Assembly: GCA_023807065.1 (NCBI GenBank)
Contig: JAJJLU010000509.1
Span: 1-35,198 of the forward strand
DNA: 35,198 nt
From: Isotricha intestinalis
Taxonomy: Eukaryota; Ciliophora; Litostomatea; Vestibuliferida; Isotrichidae
Direction of reading: 5' to 3'
Positions 10,470 to 19,887 of this stretch are shown in pieces (within the stretch, counting starts at the first letter, position 1; each line of letters begins with the position of its first letter). Under the pieces are notes generated by a model. That model did no database searches, was not told the origin of the DNA, and saw nothing but the letters and a program-made list of their open reading frames with translations. The translations under genes and the position numbers were made by a program.

Positions 10470-11450
10470 TTAATTTTTATCTTTTTTAAATTTATTTAAA
10501 ATACTATTTATAAAGTTATCTTCTTCTTTTTTTTCTTTTAATATTGAAATTTCTTCTAAATTATTTTTATTATTATTCTTTTTATTAGTTTTTCTTTTAT
10601 TAATAATTATTTCATCTTCAGAACTTAAATCTTCATTAGTAAGTTGATTATTAAAATTATCTAAAATATTTTTTATATCTTTTTCAGAATGATTAATCCC
10701 TTTCTTTAATAATATATTTTGATATTCTTTAATATTATTACTTTCTTTATTAAAAGAACTGTTAAAATCTTTATTTTTTTCTTGATTCTGAAATACTTTT
10801 AAAACTTCAAACATTTTAGAAACATTTTTCTTAGCATTAATAGCTTTATATAATTTATCTTTATTAATTTTTTCTTCTTTTAAATATTTCTTTTTAATTT
10901 CATTTCTAGTTCTAGGAAATAAAACAATTTCCAAAAAAGAAAAATCTAAACCAAATATTTCAATGGCTTTATAAAATATAAAAGTATCTTCTTCTTTCCA
11001 TTTATTACAATGATTAACTTTTTTAAAAGAAAGAGAAGAAATTTTTTTATCATTTAAATCTTCACTTTCTTCTAAAGGAAGTAAATTTTTATTTAAATTT
11101 TCTGTGTATTGTTTATTAATTAAACCAATATCTGGTTTTTCAATTTCTATTTTACCATTAATCATTATTACTTTTGGTTTTATACTTTTAATATAATCAT
11201 CATTTGAAGAATTAAAATTATTTGTTATTGTTGAAAAAGTTTGACTTTTATTATTTGATATTGTCTTTAATGTTAACAAAGAATTTTTCCTCTTTTTTTT
11301 TAATAAATCTTTATTTAATGGATTATTGTTTATTGGAAGTGGATTTCCATTATTTGGTTCATTTATTAAATCAAATATTGTTTTATTTTTTAACTCTTTT
11401 TTACTTTTTTCTTTTTCAGTCGATGTTATAAAAATTTTGTTTTTTTCCAT
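10470..11450 (-). CDS. BDP1: Transcription factor TFIIIB subunit Bdp1 (B'')
   Basis: The 326-residue protein contains the Bdp1-specific SANT/Myb domain at about residues 150-205. It shows the family pattern W-K-E-E-D-T-x-x-F-Y-K-A, then FGLDFSFLEIVLFP, then RTRNEIKKKYLKEEK. Just before it, residues 91-112 (KPKVIMINGKIEIEKPDIGL) match the conserved pre-SANT strand region of Bdp1. The rest is low-complexity, Lys/Asn-rich and probably disordered. With TBP and Brf1, Bdp1 forms TFIIIB, which places RNA polymerase III on tRNA and 5S genes and opens the promoter. The protein is short compared with yeast Bdp1 (about 590 residues) and human BDP1, mainly through missing flanks. ATG start at 11450; single exon. 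The link to a Pol III gene 4.7 kb away (tRNA-Asp) is probably chance. Confidence 0.88.
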   Translation of the reverse strand: MEKNKIFITSTEKEKSKKELKNKTIFDLINEPNNGNPLPINNNPLNKDLLKKKRKNSLLTLKTISNNKSQTFSTITNNFNSSNDDYIKSIKPKVIMINGKIEIEKPDIGLINKQYTENLNKNLLPLEESEDLNDKKISSLSFKKVNHCNKWKEEDTFIFYKAIEIFGLDFSFLEIVLFPRTRNEIKKKYLKEEKINKDKLYKAINAKKNVSKMFEVLKVFQNQEKNKDFNSSFNKESNNIKEYQNILLKKGINHSEKDIKNILDNFNNQLTNEDLSSEDEIIINKRKTNKKNNNKNNLEEISILKEKKEEDNFINSILNKFKKDKN

Positions 11451-11532
11451 ATTTAATTTAAAAGTGAATTAAAATTAAATAAATTCAATATTTTTTTACC
11501 AAGAATTAAAAAATTAAAATATTATTTATATT

Positions 11533-12615
11533 CTATTTTTTTTTATATATTTGAGTATTATAAAATTTATGAAAATTAACATTTAATTTAGTGACTCTGA
11601 AAGTAGTATTTGTACTTTTAATATCTAAAACATTATTATAATCATAATCACTTAAATATAATTTATTTTTATTTTTAATAATACCTTGTTTAACTTTAGA
11701 TTTATAAAGTTCATCTTTAATATTTTTATTTCTATAAATAACATTTAATAATCCAACATTTGGTAAATTACATAAATTTTCATAAGCTTTTTTTATTTGA
11801 GTATTATTATTATTATTTTGTTTAATATCTCTTGTAGAATTCATTGGAGAATATAAAAGAGGTAACTTAGCTAATTTTTTATTTTTTTTCTCATTTTTTC
11901 TTTTATCCATTTCTTTAATAAACATATCATATTGAGGATTATTAATATTATTTTTATCTTCTTCCATTTCATTTTTTACAAATTTATAATAATTATCAAG
12001 TGAAGCAAATTTTTTATCTCCTACCATTAATAATTCTTTATATTCATCTAAATTACTGTAATATTTCCTTTTATTTCTATCATTCAATAATGATTTAACA
12101 CTATTATAATAATCTGGATTAATAAATAAAAATGCACTTTCTTTTTGAGTATTTCCTTTTAAAATATCTACAAAAGTAAAAAATGCTTCTTTATCAATTG
12201 AAAAAATATCATTTGTTATATTTTCAATAACATCTTCTGTTTCATTCATTGAATTAAAATATTGATTTAAATTATGAATTGTTCTTTGACCAAAACAAGA
12301 TATATTTTTATATTTTTTATAATTAAATAAATTAACAGTTTCATCTTCTTCTTTTTTTTTTAAAGTTAATTTTCTTTTTAACTTTTGATTTTCAGTATGT
12401 TTACTTTTTTCTAATTTTTCATTTTGGACATTTTCAATAAAATCAGAAATAATTTGAGACTGTAAAGTTTCTCTTAAAACACTTTTCATATTTTTTGGAA
12501 TTGAAAATATATTATCTTTTTCATCAGGTTCAACTCTATAACTTTGAAAATCTATAATTATTCTCATAAAAAGATTAATTCTATTTCTTATAGGATTAGT
12601 GTCTTTTATTTTCAT
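11533..12615 (-). CDS. Unknown basic, Asn/Lys-rich protein
   Basis: I do not recognise this gene. The frame is open from an ATG at 12693, which would give 386 residues. The first 26 residues then look like translated untranslated sequence (Ile/Asn/Phe-rich), and polar, typical coding begins at the next ATG (12615), so I chose that start (360 residues). No membrane helix or signal peptide is seen. Residues about 85-115 form a lysine-rich stretch with KRKLTLKKK, a possible nuclear signal. A more structured region, rich in Tyr and Phe, spans about 130-230, followed by a charged helix and an Asn run. The stop is TAG. It sits downstream of the permease gene on the same strand, with 17 bp (12693 start) or 95 bp (12615 start) between them. 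Function unknown. Confidence 0.6.
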   Translation of the reverse strand: MKIKDTNPIRNRINLFMRIIIDFQSYRVEPDEKDNIFSIPKNMKSVLRETLQSQIISDFIENVQNEKLEKSKHTENQKLKRKLTLKKKEEDETVNLFNYKKYKNISCFGQRTIHNLNQYFNSMNETEDVIENITNDIFSIDKEAFFTFVDILKGNTQKESAFLFINPDYYNSVKSLLNDRNKRKYYSNLDEYKELLMVGDKKFASLDNYYKFVKNEMEEDKNNINNPQYDMFIKEMDKRKNEKKNKKLAKLPLLYSPMNSTRDIKQNNNNNTQIKKAYENLCNLPNVGLLNVIYRNKNIKDELYKSKVKQGIIKNKNKLYLSDYDYNNVLDIKSTNTTFRVTKLNVNFHKFYNTQIYKKK

Positions 12616-12710
12616 ATTATAATTATTAAAATAAATAAACTTTAAAAAACAAAAATTCGATATTATATAAATATTAATATTATTCCAAGTCATAATATTT
12701 AATAATTAAA

Positions 12711-15704
12711 TTATATTTCTTTAATAAGAAGAGAAATAGGAGTTCTTAACATTTTTATAGAAGGAATAATAGTAGAAAAAAGACCTCCAATTATACTAAA
12801 TAAAACAATTGATATTATATTAGATATTTTAATAGAAAAATTAACATTTACATTAGTAAACATTTGCCATTGTAAAGACATTGTATAAGAAATTAAACTT
12901 CCTATTATAGTTCCAATAAAACTACTTGTTAAAATTAATACTATAGCTTCACAAATATATATAAATACAACTTCCCTTTTTTTCATTCCTAAAGTTCTCA
13001 TAATTGCAATTTCTTTTTTTTGTTCAAATATATTTATTGTCATTGAGGCAGTTAAATTAAAAAAACAAAAAAATAAAACAATAGCACTAACAGTATAAAA
13101 TATTTTATAAACAATTTTAGTTACAATTTCAATTCTTTCTTTGATATTATTAAATAACCAAACAAAATATAAAGTTTCAGATTCAACAATAATATCATAA
13201 ATTCCATCAACTGATTTTTTAATATCTGAATTTGGATTAACTTTAATATTAATAGTTTCAATTGGAAAATTATTATAAAAGTAAATTTTAAGATCTTTTA
13301 ATTTATTATTATAATATCTTTGACATTTATTAATAATATCAATAAATAAAGGAATAGAAATAATATTTGTTCTTTGATAAAAAATTGAAGGAACTGAACT
13401 CATATGAATTCCTCCACCTGAATGTAATAAAAAAGCAGGTTTTGAAATAAATTTCATTTGATTTAAATTATTAGGAATTTTAAAATTAAATAATATTGTA
13501 CTTGATAAATCAGCTTTAAATTCCCAATTAAATAATGCACTAATACCTATTTTACCTATATTATCCTTGAAATATAATTGTTCACTTGGATTATATTTCT
13601 TTAAATTTTTATTTTGTTTAAATATTATTAAATCTTCTTTTTCAGTTGCATGAAAATAATTTGGGGAAATTCCTTTTGTGGAAGTTTCATATTCTAAACT
13701 TTTACCATAATTTTGAATTGTTGTTTGACTTCCAAAACATAAATCTGTAATTGTAGGTGTTTTAAAAGAAAAATATTCTATATAGTCTTTTTTATACATT
13801 TTTAATAAATCTAAATATAAATCTTTTATTGTAAAAAATGAATTAACACTCTTTAAAACAATTTCACTTCCTGTTTCCATTATAATATCTTTTTGAGATG
13901 ATTGAATTATTAAATTTAAACCTACACTTATCATAATAAAAACTCCTATTGATAAAGAATACATTATACTTGTTTTTCTATTTTTTATTCTGTGAGCTGT
14001 TAAGTTTTTTATTATTAAACTTTTAGTATAATTATTAGTGAAAAATAATAATATTTTAGTTAAAGACTTTTGTAATATATTTTCTATATTAATTGATAAT
14101 ATTACAAAGCCTAATAAAATACCAAATAAAATCCATAAAAAAATTCCTCCTAACATACTAAAATTTACTGAAATTAATGATAAAGGAAGAAAATAATATA
14201 TTGAAGCACCATATAGAAAAGTAATTAAACCTAGAATTATAAAATTATATAATTCTTTCTTTTCAAGAGATATAATTTCAATTTTCATTCCTGAAGTTTT
14301 ATTGATTGATGTATTTAAACTTGTAGCAATATTTTTTCTTAATATACTTCTAATAGGTAAAATTGAAGCTGTTATAGGAGATAAAAAATTAATACAAAAA
14401 GCGAGAAAAAAACTATTTGTTGTGTAAGATAAATTTAAATTAGTTTGAATTAAATTTTGAAGTGAAGTATTTATTAAATTTAAAATATGAAAATGAAGAA
14501 AGAAAGCTAAAATAAAAGCAGGAACAGAAAAAGAAATACATTGTAAAATCACAATTAAAATTATATGTTTTTTAGTGCTTCCAATTAAACGTAAATTTCC
14601 AAATTCAAAAGAATTAGTTTCAGTAGTGATTAATAAAAGAGAATAAATTAATATTAAACTTAAAATAAATAAAGAAATGATAATTAAATCGAAAATTAAA
14701 TTTAATAAAACTGAACCATAATTATATCTTTGCATTCCTCTTATTAAAGGCATTTCAATCCACATATGACCTAAACTATTAATATTAATAACTAAATTAT
14801 TTGCAAATGAAATTGCTTTTTTTAATAATTTATGATAATCACTTTCAATATAATTAATTATTCTATTTTTTGGAAAATTTACTATTAATTGTGTTGCAAA
14901 GTGATTTGGATTAATATTATTTAATTTCTTTTTATAATCTGGAAATAATTCATTTATTGTTTTAGGAATAAAATAAGAAAAATGTTGAAAAAAATTATCC
15001 ATTTCCATAAAAATTATATTTTTACTTGCATCCCTTAATTTACCATAATAATGATTAATTACTTTTATAACTTTACAATTAAAATACATTTCAGGATTTA
15101 TTTCTGATATTTTATTAATATTTTCATTATATTCATTTTCATAATAATTAAGTAAAATATGATTAAATAAAAATTCTTTTGGGTTAATAATCATTAATAA
15201 AGTATCATTAATTATTGAATTTTTCAAAGTTTCATGAATTATACATTCACCTCTTTTTAAAGGATGAAAAGGATAATTTCTTCCTAATTCAATTTCCTTT
15301 TCTCTAGTAGTATTAATTAAAACAATATTAATTACATTTCCGTGTTTTAAATCATTTCCTTTCAATATAATTCTAGTAGTAGAAGTTAATGAAGGATTAT
15401 TTTCATCAGTAAAATTACTCATTTTTTCGATAAATTTAGAATTATTTATAAAAGCATAATCGAAGTAATAATCAGTAAAATTATATTTATTATATTTTCT
15501 TTCAAATGGATATGTATATAATATTATATCTCTTTCACCATATCTTCTTTCTGCTATCATTAAAAAAATTACTGACCCTTGGGCTACTACTGTTTTAGCT
15601 ATTAAACTTACTAATGATACTAAGAAACATGCAAATAAACATAAAAAATAATATATTTTTCTTCTTAAACTTTCTTTTATCGCATGATCTAATACAAATT
15701 TCAT
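12711..15704 (-). CDS. FtsX/MacB-like ABC transporter permease
   Basis: This 997-residue single-exon protein has the topology of a double FtsX-type permease. An N-terminal membrane helix (about 18-38) precedes an extracytoplasmic domain. A first FtsX domain with four helices spans about 330-470, beginning around SLILIYSLLLITTETNSFEF. A central pair of helices (about 490-545) and a further helix near 585-610 are followed by a second extracytoplasmic domain (about 615-835). The C-terminal FtsX domain (about 840-997) holds the signature E-Q-K-K-E-I-A-I-M-R-T-L-G-M, then a helix with the conserved EA (ICEAIVL) and GG near the end. Related prokaryotic permeases (MacB, LolC/E) work with a separate ATPase and move lipoproteins, peptides or lipids or act mechanically. 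No ATPase gene is in this window. In a protist the membrane location and substrate are unknown. Confidence 0.85.
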   Translation of the reverse strand: MKFVLDHAIKESLRRKIYYFLCLFACFLVSLVSLIAKTVVAQGSVIFLMIAERRYGERDIILYTYPFERKYNKYNFTDYYFDYAFINNSKFIEKMSNFTDENNPSLTSTTRIILKGNDLKHGNVINIVLINTTREKEIELGRNYPFHPLKRGECIIHETLKNSIINDTLLMIINPKEFLFNHILLNYYENEYNENINKISEINPEMYFNCKVIKVINHYYGKLRDASKNIIFMEMDNFFQHFSYFIPKTINELFPDYKKKLNNINPNHFATQLIVNFPKNRIINYIESDYHKLLKKAISFANNLVININSLGHMWIEMPLIRGMQRYNYGSVLLNLIFDLIIISLFILSLILIYSLLLITTETNSFEFGNLRLIGSTKKHIILIVILQCISFSVPAFILAFFLHFHILNLINTSLQNLIQTNLNLSYTTNSFFLAFCINFLSPITASILPIRSILRKNIATSLNTSINKTSGMKIEIISLEKKELYNFIILGLITFLYGASIYYFLPLSLISVNFSMLGGIFLWILFGILLGFVILSINIENILQKSLTKILLFFTNNYTKSLIIKNLTAHRIKNRKTSIMYSLSIGVFIMISVGLNLIIQSSQKDIIMETGSEIVLKSVNSFFTIKDLYLDLLKMYKKDYIEYFSFKTPTITDLCFGSQTTIQNYGKSLEYETSTKGISPNYFHATEKEDLIIFKQNKNLKKYNPSEQLYFKDNIGKIGISALFNWEFKADLSSTILFNFKIPNNLNQMKFISKPAFLLHSGGGIHMSSVPSIFYQRTNIISIPLFIDIINKCQRYYNNKLKDLKIYFYNNFPIETINIKVNPNSDIKKSVDGIYDIIVESETLYFVWLFNNIKERIEIVTKIVYKIFYTVSAIVLFFCFFNLTASMTINIFEQKKEIAIMRTLGMKKREVVFIYICEAIVLILTSSFIGTIIGSLISYTMSLQWQMFTNVNVNFSIKISNIISIVLFSIIGGLFSTIIPSIKMLRTPISLLIKEI

Positions 15705-16109
15705 TTTTAAAGTTTTTTAAATATTTATATAATTCATTATTAATTATTTAATTTATTAATAAAATTAAAATATCAACCAAAACTTAACTTATTTAATATT
15801 CAATCATTAAATAAAATAAATGAAAAAGTAAAAATCAATAAAGAAAGCATATACAATATTTAATATAAGTTTAAATCTATATAAAATCCTTACAAAAAAA
15901 TAAAAAATCATTAATATTATCTTATAAATTAAAAAAAATACTAAAAAAAATATAGTTTAATTTATTGTAAGGTAAATCCATTTAAATTTAATATTAAATT
16001 AAAAACATCCAAACATTTCTCTATTCCTTTTTTAATATTTGTCTTTCCATATTTATAGAACATATCTTAATAAATATCTTAATTAATCTTATTGAATTTA
16101 ATAAAAAAT
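15705..16109. other. Gene-less stretch between permease gene and tRNA
   Basis: This is the presumed 5' flank of the permease gene. It is AT-rich and full of stops on both strands. Apart from the T6 run directly behind the tRNA gene I see no gene, repeat or motif. Confidence 0.5.
16103..16108 (-). terminator. RNA polymerase III T-run terminator of the tRNA-Asp gene
   Basis: Six consecutive T residues on the minus strand begin two bases after the tRNA discriminator base. A run of T directly behind a tRNA gene is the usual Pol III stop signal. Confidence 0.75.
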
Positions 16110-16181
16110 CTCCGAGCCGGAGAGTTGAACTCCGGTCACCTGCGTGACAGGCAGGTATACTAACCGCTATACTAGCTCGGA
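16110..16181 (-). tRNA. tRNA-Asp (GTC)
   Basis: The minus strand folds into a 72-nt tRNA without intron. The acceptor stem is TCCGAGC paired with GCTCGGA plus discriminator G. The D arm is GTATAGCGGTTAGTAT. The anticodon arm is CCTGC-CTGTCAC-GCAGG with GTC in the loop, and the T arm carries GTTCAACTC. The sequence is close to the eukaryotic tRNA-Asp consensus. The D-arm and T-arm segments are the internal A and B boxes for RNA polymerase III. It is by far the most GC-rich spot of the chromosome. CCA is not encoded, as usual in eukaryotes. Confidence 0.96.
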
Positions 16182-16691
16182 ATGTTAAATTTATATATAT
16201 TAAATACTATTATATTTTTATTTTAGATGAATGTGATATTAAATTCTTATAAAATTATTTCAAAGAAAAGACATTTAAGAAAAAAATATTAAAGAATTAG
16301 AAGATTCTATTTAAAAAAAATTGAACAAAATATTTGAACAAAAAATAGAAAAAAAACGAAATCATTTTAATCTTTTAGTTATTATTATATTGATATTAAA
16401 ATTTATTAGATAAGAAATTAAAGAGGAAATCTTTGAATAAATATATCATTTAATTAAAGGAAACATTGAAATTAAATCTAATTTTAAACCTTTGTTTTAT
16501 TGTTAATGTGTATAATAAATTAGAAAAAACTCTTAGTAATTTAAACAATTAAAATCTAAAAGAATTAAAATTAAAAGAATATTTGTAACAATTAATAATT
16601 AATAAATTATTTTTTTATTATTTTTAATAATATATAAATCTAATTAAAAAAATATAATAAAAAATGTTAGTGGAATATAATTTTTAAATGT
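16182..16691. other. Gene-less stretch between tRNA and kinesin-like gene
   Basis: AT-rich and open in no frame. A plus-strand frame at about 16220-16540 looks protein-like if TAA and TAG are ignored, but stop frequencies fit random sequence of this composition. No gene, RNA or repeat is supported. Confidence 0.45.
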
Positions 16692-18485
16692 TTATACATT
16701 ATCTTCATTTTCCTTATTCTTTAATTCCTTATTATTTTTTTTAAATTTTAAAATTAACTTTTCTAAATTTTCAAACCTTTTGTTATTTTTTTTTTTTTCA
16801 ATGTTTCTTTGTTTCTTAATATTATCAATTTCTTTTTGTAATAACTTATATTTAGAAATTAAATTTTTTCCTGATTTTTGATTATCCTTTAAATTAAAAT
16901 CAGTTTCAACTCTTTTCTCATCATCATCATTCTTTAAATTATTTCTATCACTATTATAAAAATGATCAAAAGTTTTATTATATTTTATATTCAAATTTCC
17001 AATTTTATCATGTCTTTTTTTTTTCTTTTCATGATAAGAAAAATAAAAAGAGTTAATATTTAAACAATTATCTTTAAATTTCCCATTTTCAACATAAATA
17101 CTTGGAAAGTTAGTAATAGTAAATCTTTTATTATTCATTTTACTGAAATTAATTTTACTTCTTAAAGCATAACCCCAAATTAAACAATTCCCTCCAACAT
17201 TAATATTTGGATCACAAGGTGAAGCACATATTAAAATTATAAGATGTGAATTTTTAAATATAACATTATTATATAATTCATTCATCATTTTAGATTTTAT
17301 TATATCTGTATTTGAACCTTTACTCAAATTAATTGATATATTATTTAAATCACAATATACTTTTGAACTTTCTCTATATAATAATGTTGTTGGTGAACTT
17401 GCAGGAGCAAAACCATATAATGAATCGTTTAATTCTATAAAGGATAATTTGGAAAATGATTCTATTGTATTGTTTTCTTTTAATTCATCTAAAGTTGAAT
17501 CTTCTAATAATTTTATTATTTTTTCATTTGAATTTATTTTATATATTGTAAATGTTAATATTAAATTTGATTTATTTTCTAAATATTGAATTTTCTTCAT
17601 TTGAGCTATATCTCTTCTTTTTTGTTGTAAATTTGATATTATTGAATAAAAGTCTTTTATTTCTAAAATAATATATTCTTCAAAAATATTTTCTTTTTCA
17701 TCTAAATAATATTGATCAATAACTAAACTAAGAAATAATTGATTATTAATATTTTCATTATTTAAATTATCTTCATTATTTTCATTATTTAAATTATCTT
17801 CATTATTTTCACTTTCATTATCATTATTAACATTATTATTCATATAATCAATATAATATAAAATTTTATCAACAGAAAAAGCAATAACACCTTTAATTTT
17901 AACAGTTCCAAAAAGAGTATATGATTTTCCACTTCTTGAAGGTCCAGCAATAAAAAAAGAAGAATTTATTCCTTGAAATAATTTAGTTATTTTATTATCT
18001 ATAGTTTGAAAAAAAACATCACATAAATCTTCTATTTCATTAAAGCAATTATCATATTCATATATTGATGCATTTTCTAATATTGTTTTATTTATTTTTA
18101 ACAAATCCTTCTCTGTTTTTAAATTATTCATAATACATGTTCCATTTAAACCATCTTGTGTTATTGCTATTTTATTACATTTTGGATATGTTGTAAACAT
18201 ATAATATAAATAATTAAAGATTAATTTTTTCTTTGAATTATTTGATTCTGTTAAAGTTTTACTTGTTTTATTCTTTAAAGAAGAATTTGATTTTTTATTT
18301 GTTTCTGTATAAGTTGAATCTCTTGTTGTTGATTTTAAATTTATAGTTTTTGGATTTGGAGATTTTGTTCTTCCTTTTATAAAATGATCTGGTAATTTTG
18401 TATATCCTCTTAAACGAACAAAAATTTCAACATTTTCATTTTTACTTTCTTTAGGAAAAATAATATTTGTTGAAAAATTTTCCAT
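16692..18485 (-). CDS. Divergent kinesin-like protein, probable pseudo-motor
   Basis: The 597-residue protein follows the order of a kinesin motor domain but with key residues changed. Family-like start: EIFVRLRGY (20-28). Then comes a long polar insert (about 30-90). The P-loop GPSRSGKS lies at 181-188 and stands for GQTGSGKT. Where switch I should carry SSRSH, residues 304-308 read NKSNL. Switch II DLAGSE is replaced by ELNDSL (351-356). The closing strand and helix are recognisable at 414-447 (HLIILICASPCDP ... WGYALRSKINF). A 9-residue tandem repeat (NNEDNLNNE) lies at about 226-245. The C-terminus (about 535-590) is a coiled coil. Loss of both switch motifs argues against normal ATP-driven movement, although the P-loop could still bind nucleotide. 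Non-motile kinesins such as Vik1 or VAB-8-type proteins are functional parallels only. The gene diverges from the VPS9 gene, and parts are duplicated at 21089-21480. Confidence 0.75.
   Translation of the reverse strand: MENFSTNIIFPKESKNENVEIFVRLRGYTKLPDHFIKGRTKSPNPKTINLKSTTRDSTYTETNKKSNSSLKNKTSKTLTESNNSKKKLIFNYLYYMFTTYPKCNKIAITQDGLNGTCIMNNLKTEKDLLKINKTILENASIYEYDNCFNEIEDLCDVFFQTIDNKITKLFQGINSSFFIAGPSRSGKSYTLFGTVKIKGVIAFSVDKILYYIDYMNNNVNNDNESENNEDNLNNENNEDNLNNENINNQLFLSLVIDQYYLDEKENIFEEYIILEIKDFYSIISNLQQKRRDIAQMKKIQYLENKSNLILTFTIYKINSNEKIIKLLEDSTLDELKENNTIESFSKLSFIELNDSLYGFAPASSPTTLLYRESSKVYCDLNNISINLSKGSNTDIIKSKMMNELYNNVIFKNSHLIILICASPCDPNINVGGNCLIWGYALRSKINFSKMNNKRFTITNFPSIYVENGKFKDNCLNINSFYFSYHEKKKKRHDKIGNLNIKYNKTFDHFYNSDRNNLKNDDDEKRVETDFNLKDNQKSGKNLISKYKLLQKEIDNIKKQRNIEKKKNNKRFENLEKLILKFKKNNKELKNKENEDNV
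17761..17814 (-). repeat. 27-bp in-frame tandem repeat in the kinesin-like gene
   Basis: Two direct copies of a 27-base unit (17761-17787, then 24 matching bases from 17788) encode repeated NNEDNLNNE-type residues. The duplicated fragment at about 21132-21160 has one unit only, so the copy number has changed since the duplication. Confidence 0.85.
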
Positions 18486-18569
18486 TAAAAAAAATTATTT
18501 CATATATTTTAAAACAATTTAATAAAAAAAATAAAATTATAATTTAAAAAGAAAATATTTATTTTAAAA
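18486..18569. promoter_or_regulatory. Compact divergent promoter region (84 bp)
   Basis: The start codons of the minus-strand kinesin-like gene and the plus-strand VPS9 gene are separated by 84 AT-only-like bases. Both promoters and both 5' leaders must lie here or inside the genes. No specific motif is recognised. Confidence 0.45.
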
Positions 18570-19823
18570 ATGGAAAAAGAAAATATATTAGATCCTTTTT
18601 TTCAAACATTAAAAACAAAATTCCAAGAATTACTAGAATTGATTTCAAAAAATAAATATATATTAATAGTCCCAGCAAAATCCTTAATAACAGAAAGTTC
18701 ATTAACATTGCAATTTTATTACAATCATATATTTTCAATAAGTAAATATGATCCAACATTATATATAAATTTAAATGGTAAAATATTAAAATATGAAGGA
18801 AATCACTTTGATACTTTTTTAAATTGGACAAAAGAATTAAATTTAGAAATTAAAGATGTTATTCAATTTAATTTTGGAAATAATATAAATATTCAATGTT
18901 ATCAATTAGCAAATGCAGCTTGTGATGAATCAATTGAAGGAAATATTTCTTATTCAAATAAAGATAAAGATCTTAATAAAGATGATGAAGTTCCTTCGTG
19001 TAAATCAATTAATGATTATCTAAAATTTTTTGATAATTTAAAAGGAGAAAATGCTGAAAAAGCTAAAATTGCACTTAAAGATTTAATTTATGAATTAAAA
19101 CATAATGTTGTTTTTATGAAAGGTTATGAAAGTTCTTATGTTAAAATTTTTAATGAAAAAGTTAATAAATATTGTGATTATTATATTAGAGGAAAAGAAA
19201 GTAAAAATGGTTCTGATAATATTAAACCACTTTTAAGTAAAAAAAATGGTGATAATATTGTACATCAATTAACTGAAAGTTTAATTTTTTCTAATTTATA
19301 TGATTTTCTAAAAAAACATCTTAATCAATTTTTCAAAGAAAAAAATGATGAAATGAGAAAAAATATAAAAGATAATATATATAAATATGAATTAAATGGT
19401 TTAAATATAGATGAAAATTGTAAAAGCTGTAAATTAGAAAAAGCAATAGATAAATTAAATGAAATAGAAAAGTTTAAAACAATATTTGAAAAAGTAAGAT
19501 TATTAATAGAAGTAAATAATTTAATAATAGAAGAAGTGAAAAATGTTTATGAAACAAAAACAAAAAAAACATTTAATTCAGATTCAGATCAATTACTTCA
19601 ATTTTGGATATTTGTAATAACACATTCAAAAATAATAAATTTATTTGCTGAAGTTTTTTTCTTAACTTCATTTATATTATCTAGAGGATTTGGACCTGAA
19701 GCTTTTGTTCAAACTACTTTTCTAACAGCTTGTTCTATTTTAGAAAAAGAATTAGTTAAAGGAAATAAAGTAGTTTCTGCTCAAAAAATTGAAGCACAAT
19801 ATATTTCTTTAAATGACTCTTAA
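18570..19823 (+). CDS. VPS9-domain protein, probable Rab5-type GEF
   Basis: The 417-residue protein carries a VPS9-like domain in its C-terminal part. Residues about 288-320 (AIDKLNEIEKFKTIFEKVRLLIEV) resemble the helix pair that usually reads 'L..I.....PREKL..I'. Residues about 337-390 match the core: SDSDQLLQFWIFVITHSKI for the usual GADxLLPxxxYVxIKA, then NLFAEVFFLTSFI, and PEAFVQTTFLTACSIL for the closing EA...T helix. Such domains activate Rab5/Rab21 GTPases in early endocytic traffic. The invariant Asp and the Pro of DxLLP are partly changed (DQLLQ), so activity is not certain. The N-terminal 280 residues are unrecognised, with a CKSCK pair near 288. Single exon, ATG at 18570. The 3' end and a piece of the 5' part are duplicated at 21505-21943. 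Confidence 0.72.
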   Translation: MEKENILDPFFQTLKTKFQELLELISKNKYILIVPAKSLITESSLTLQFYYNHIFSISKYDPTLYINLNGKILKYEGNHFDTFLNWTKELNLEIKDVIQFNFGNNINIQCYQLANAACDESIEGNISYSNKDKDLNKDDEVPSCKSINDYLKFFDNLKGENAEKAKIALKDLIYELKHNVVFMKGYESSYVKIFNEKVNKYCDYYIRGKESKNGSDNIKPLLSKKNGDNIVHQLTESLIFSNLYDFLKKHLNQFFKEKNDEMRKNIKDNIYKYELNGLNIDENCKSCKLEKAIDKLNEIEKFKTIFEKVRLLIEVNNLIIEEVKNVYETKTKKTFNSDSDQLLQFWIFVITHSKIINLFAEVFFLTSFILSRGFGPEAFVQTTFLTACSILEKELVKGNKVVSAQKIEAQYISLNDS

Positions 19824-19887
19824 AAATAATAATTTAATTTATTATATTTAAATTCAAAAAATTTTTAAAAAAAACAATTATTTGTTA

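Noticed and set aside
9423..11450. Bdp1 and the following unknown gene as one spliced gene
   Set aside because: The first ends in a proper stop, 21 bp later the second starts with ATG, and no GTAAG donor and AG acceptor join them in frame.
10470..16181. Functional linkage of Bdp1 with the nearby tRNA-Asp gene
   Set aside because: Bdp1 serves all Pol III genes. Closeness on a small chromosome is most likely chance.
16217..16540. Protein-like frame interrupted only by TAA and TAG, as if a gene using TAA/TAG for Gln
   Set aside because: At this AT content TAA should outnumber TGA about fivefold in random sequence. The observed eight or nine stops with no TGA in about 100 codons is what chance predicts. 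Similar frames occur at 9023-9230 and 28610-29080, the last with a TGA. No intact gene shows reassigned stops.
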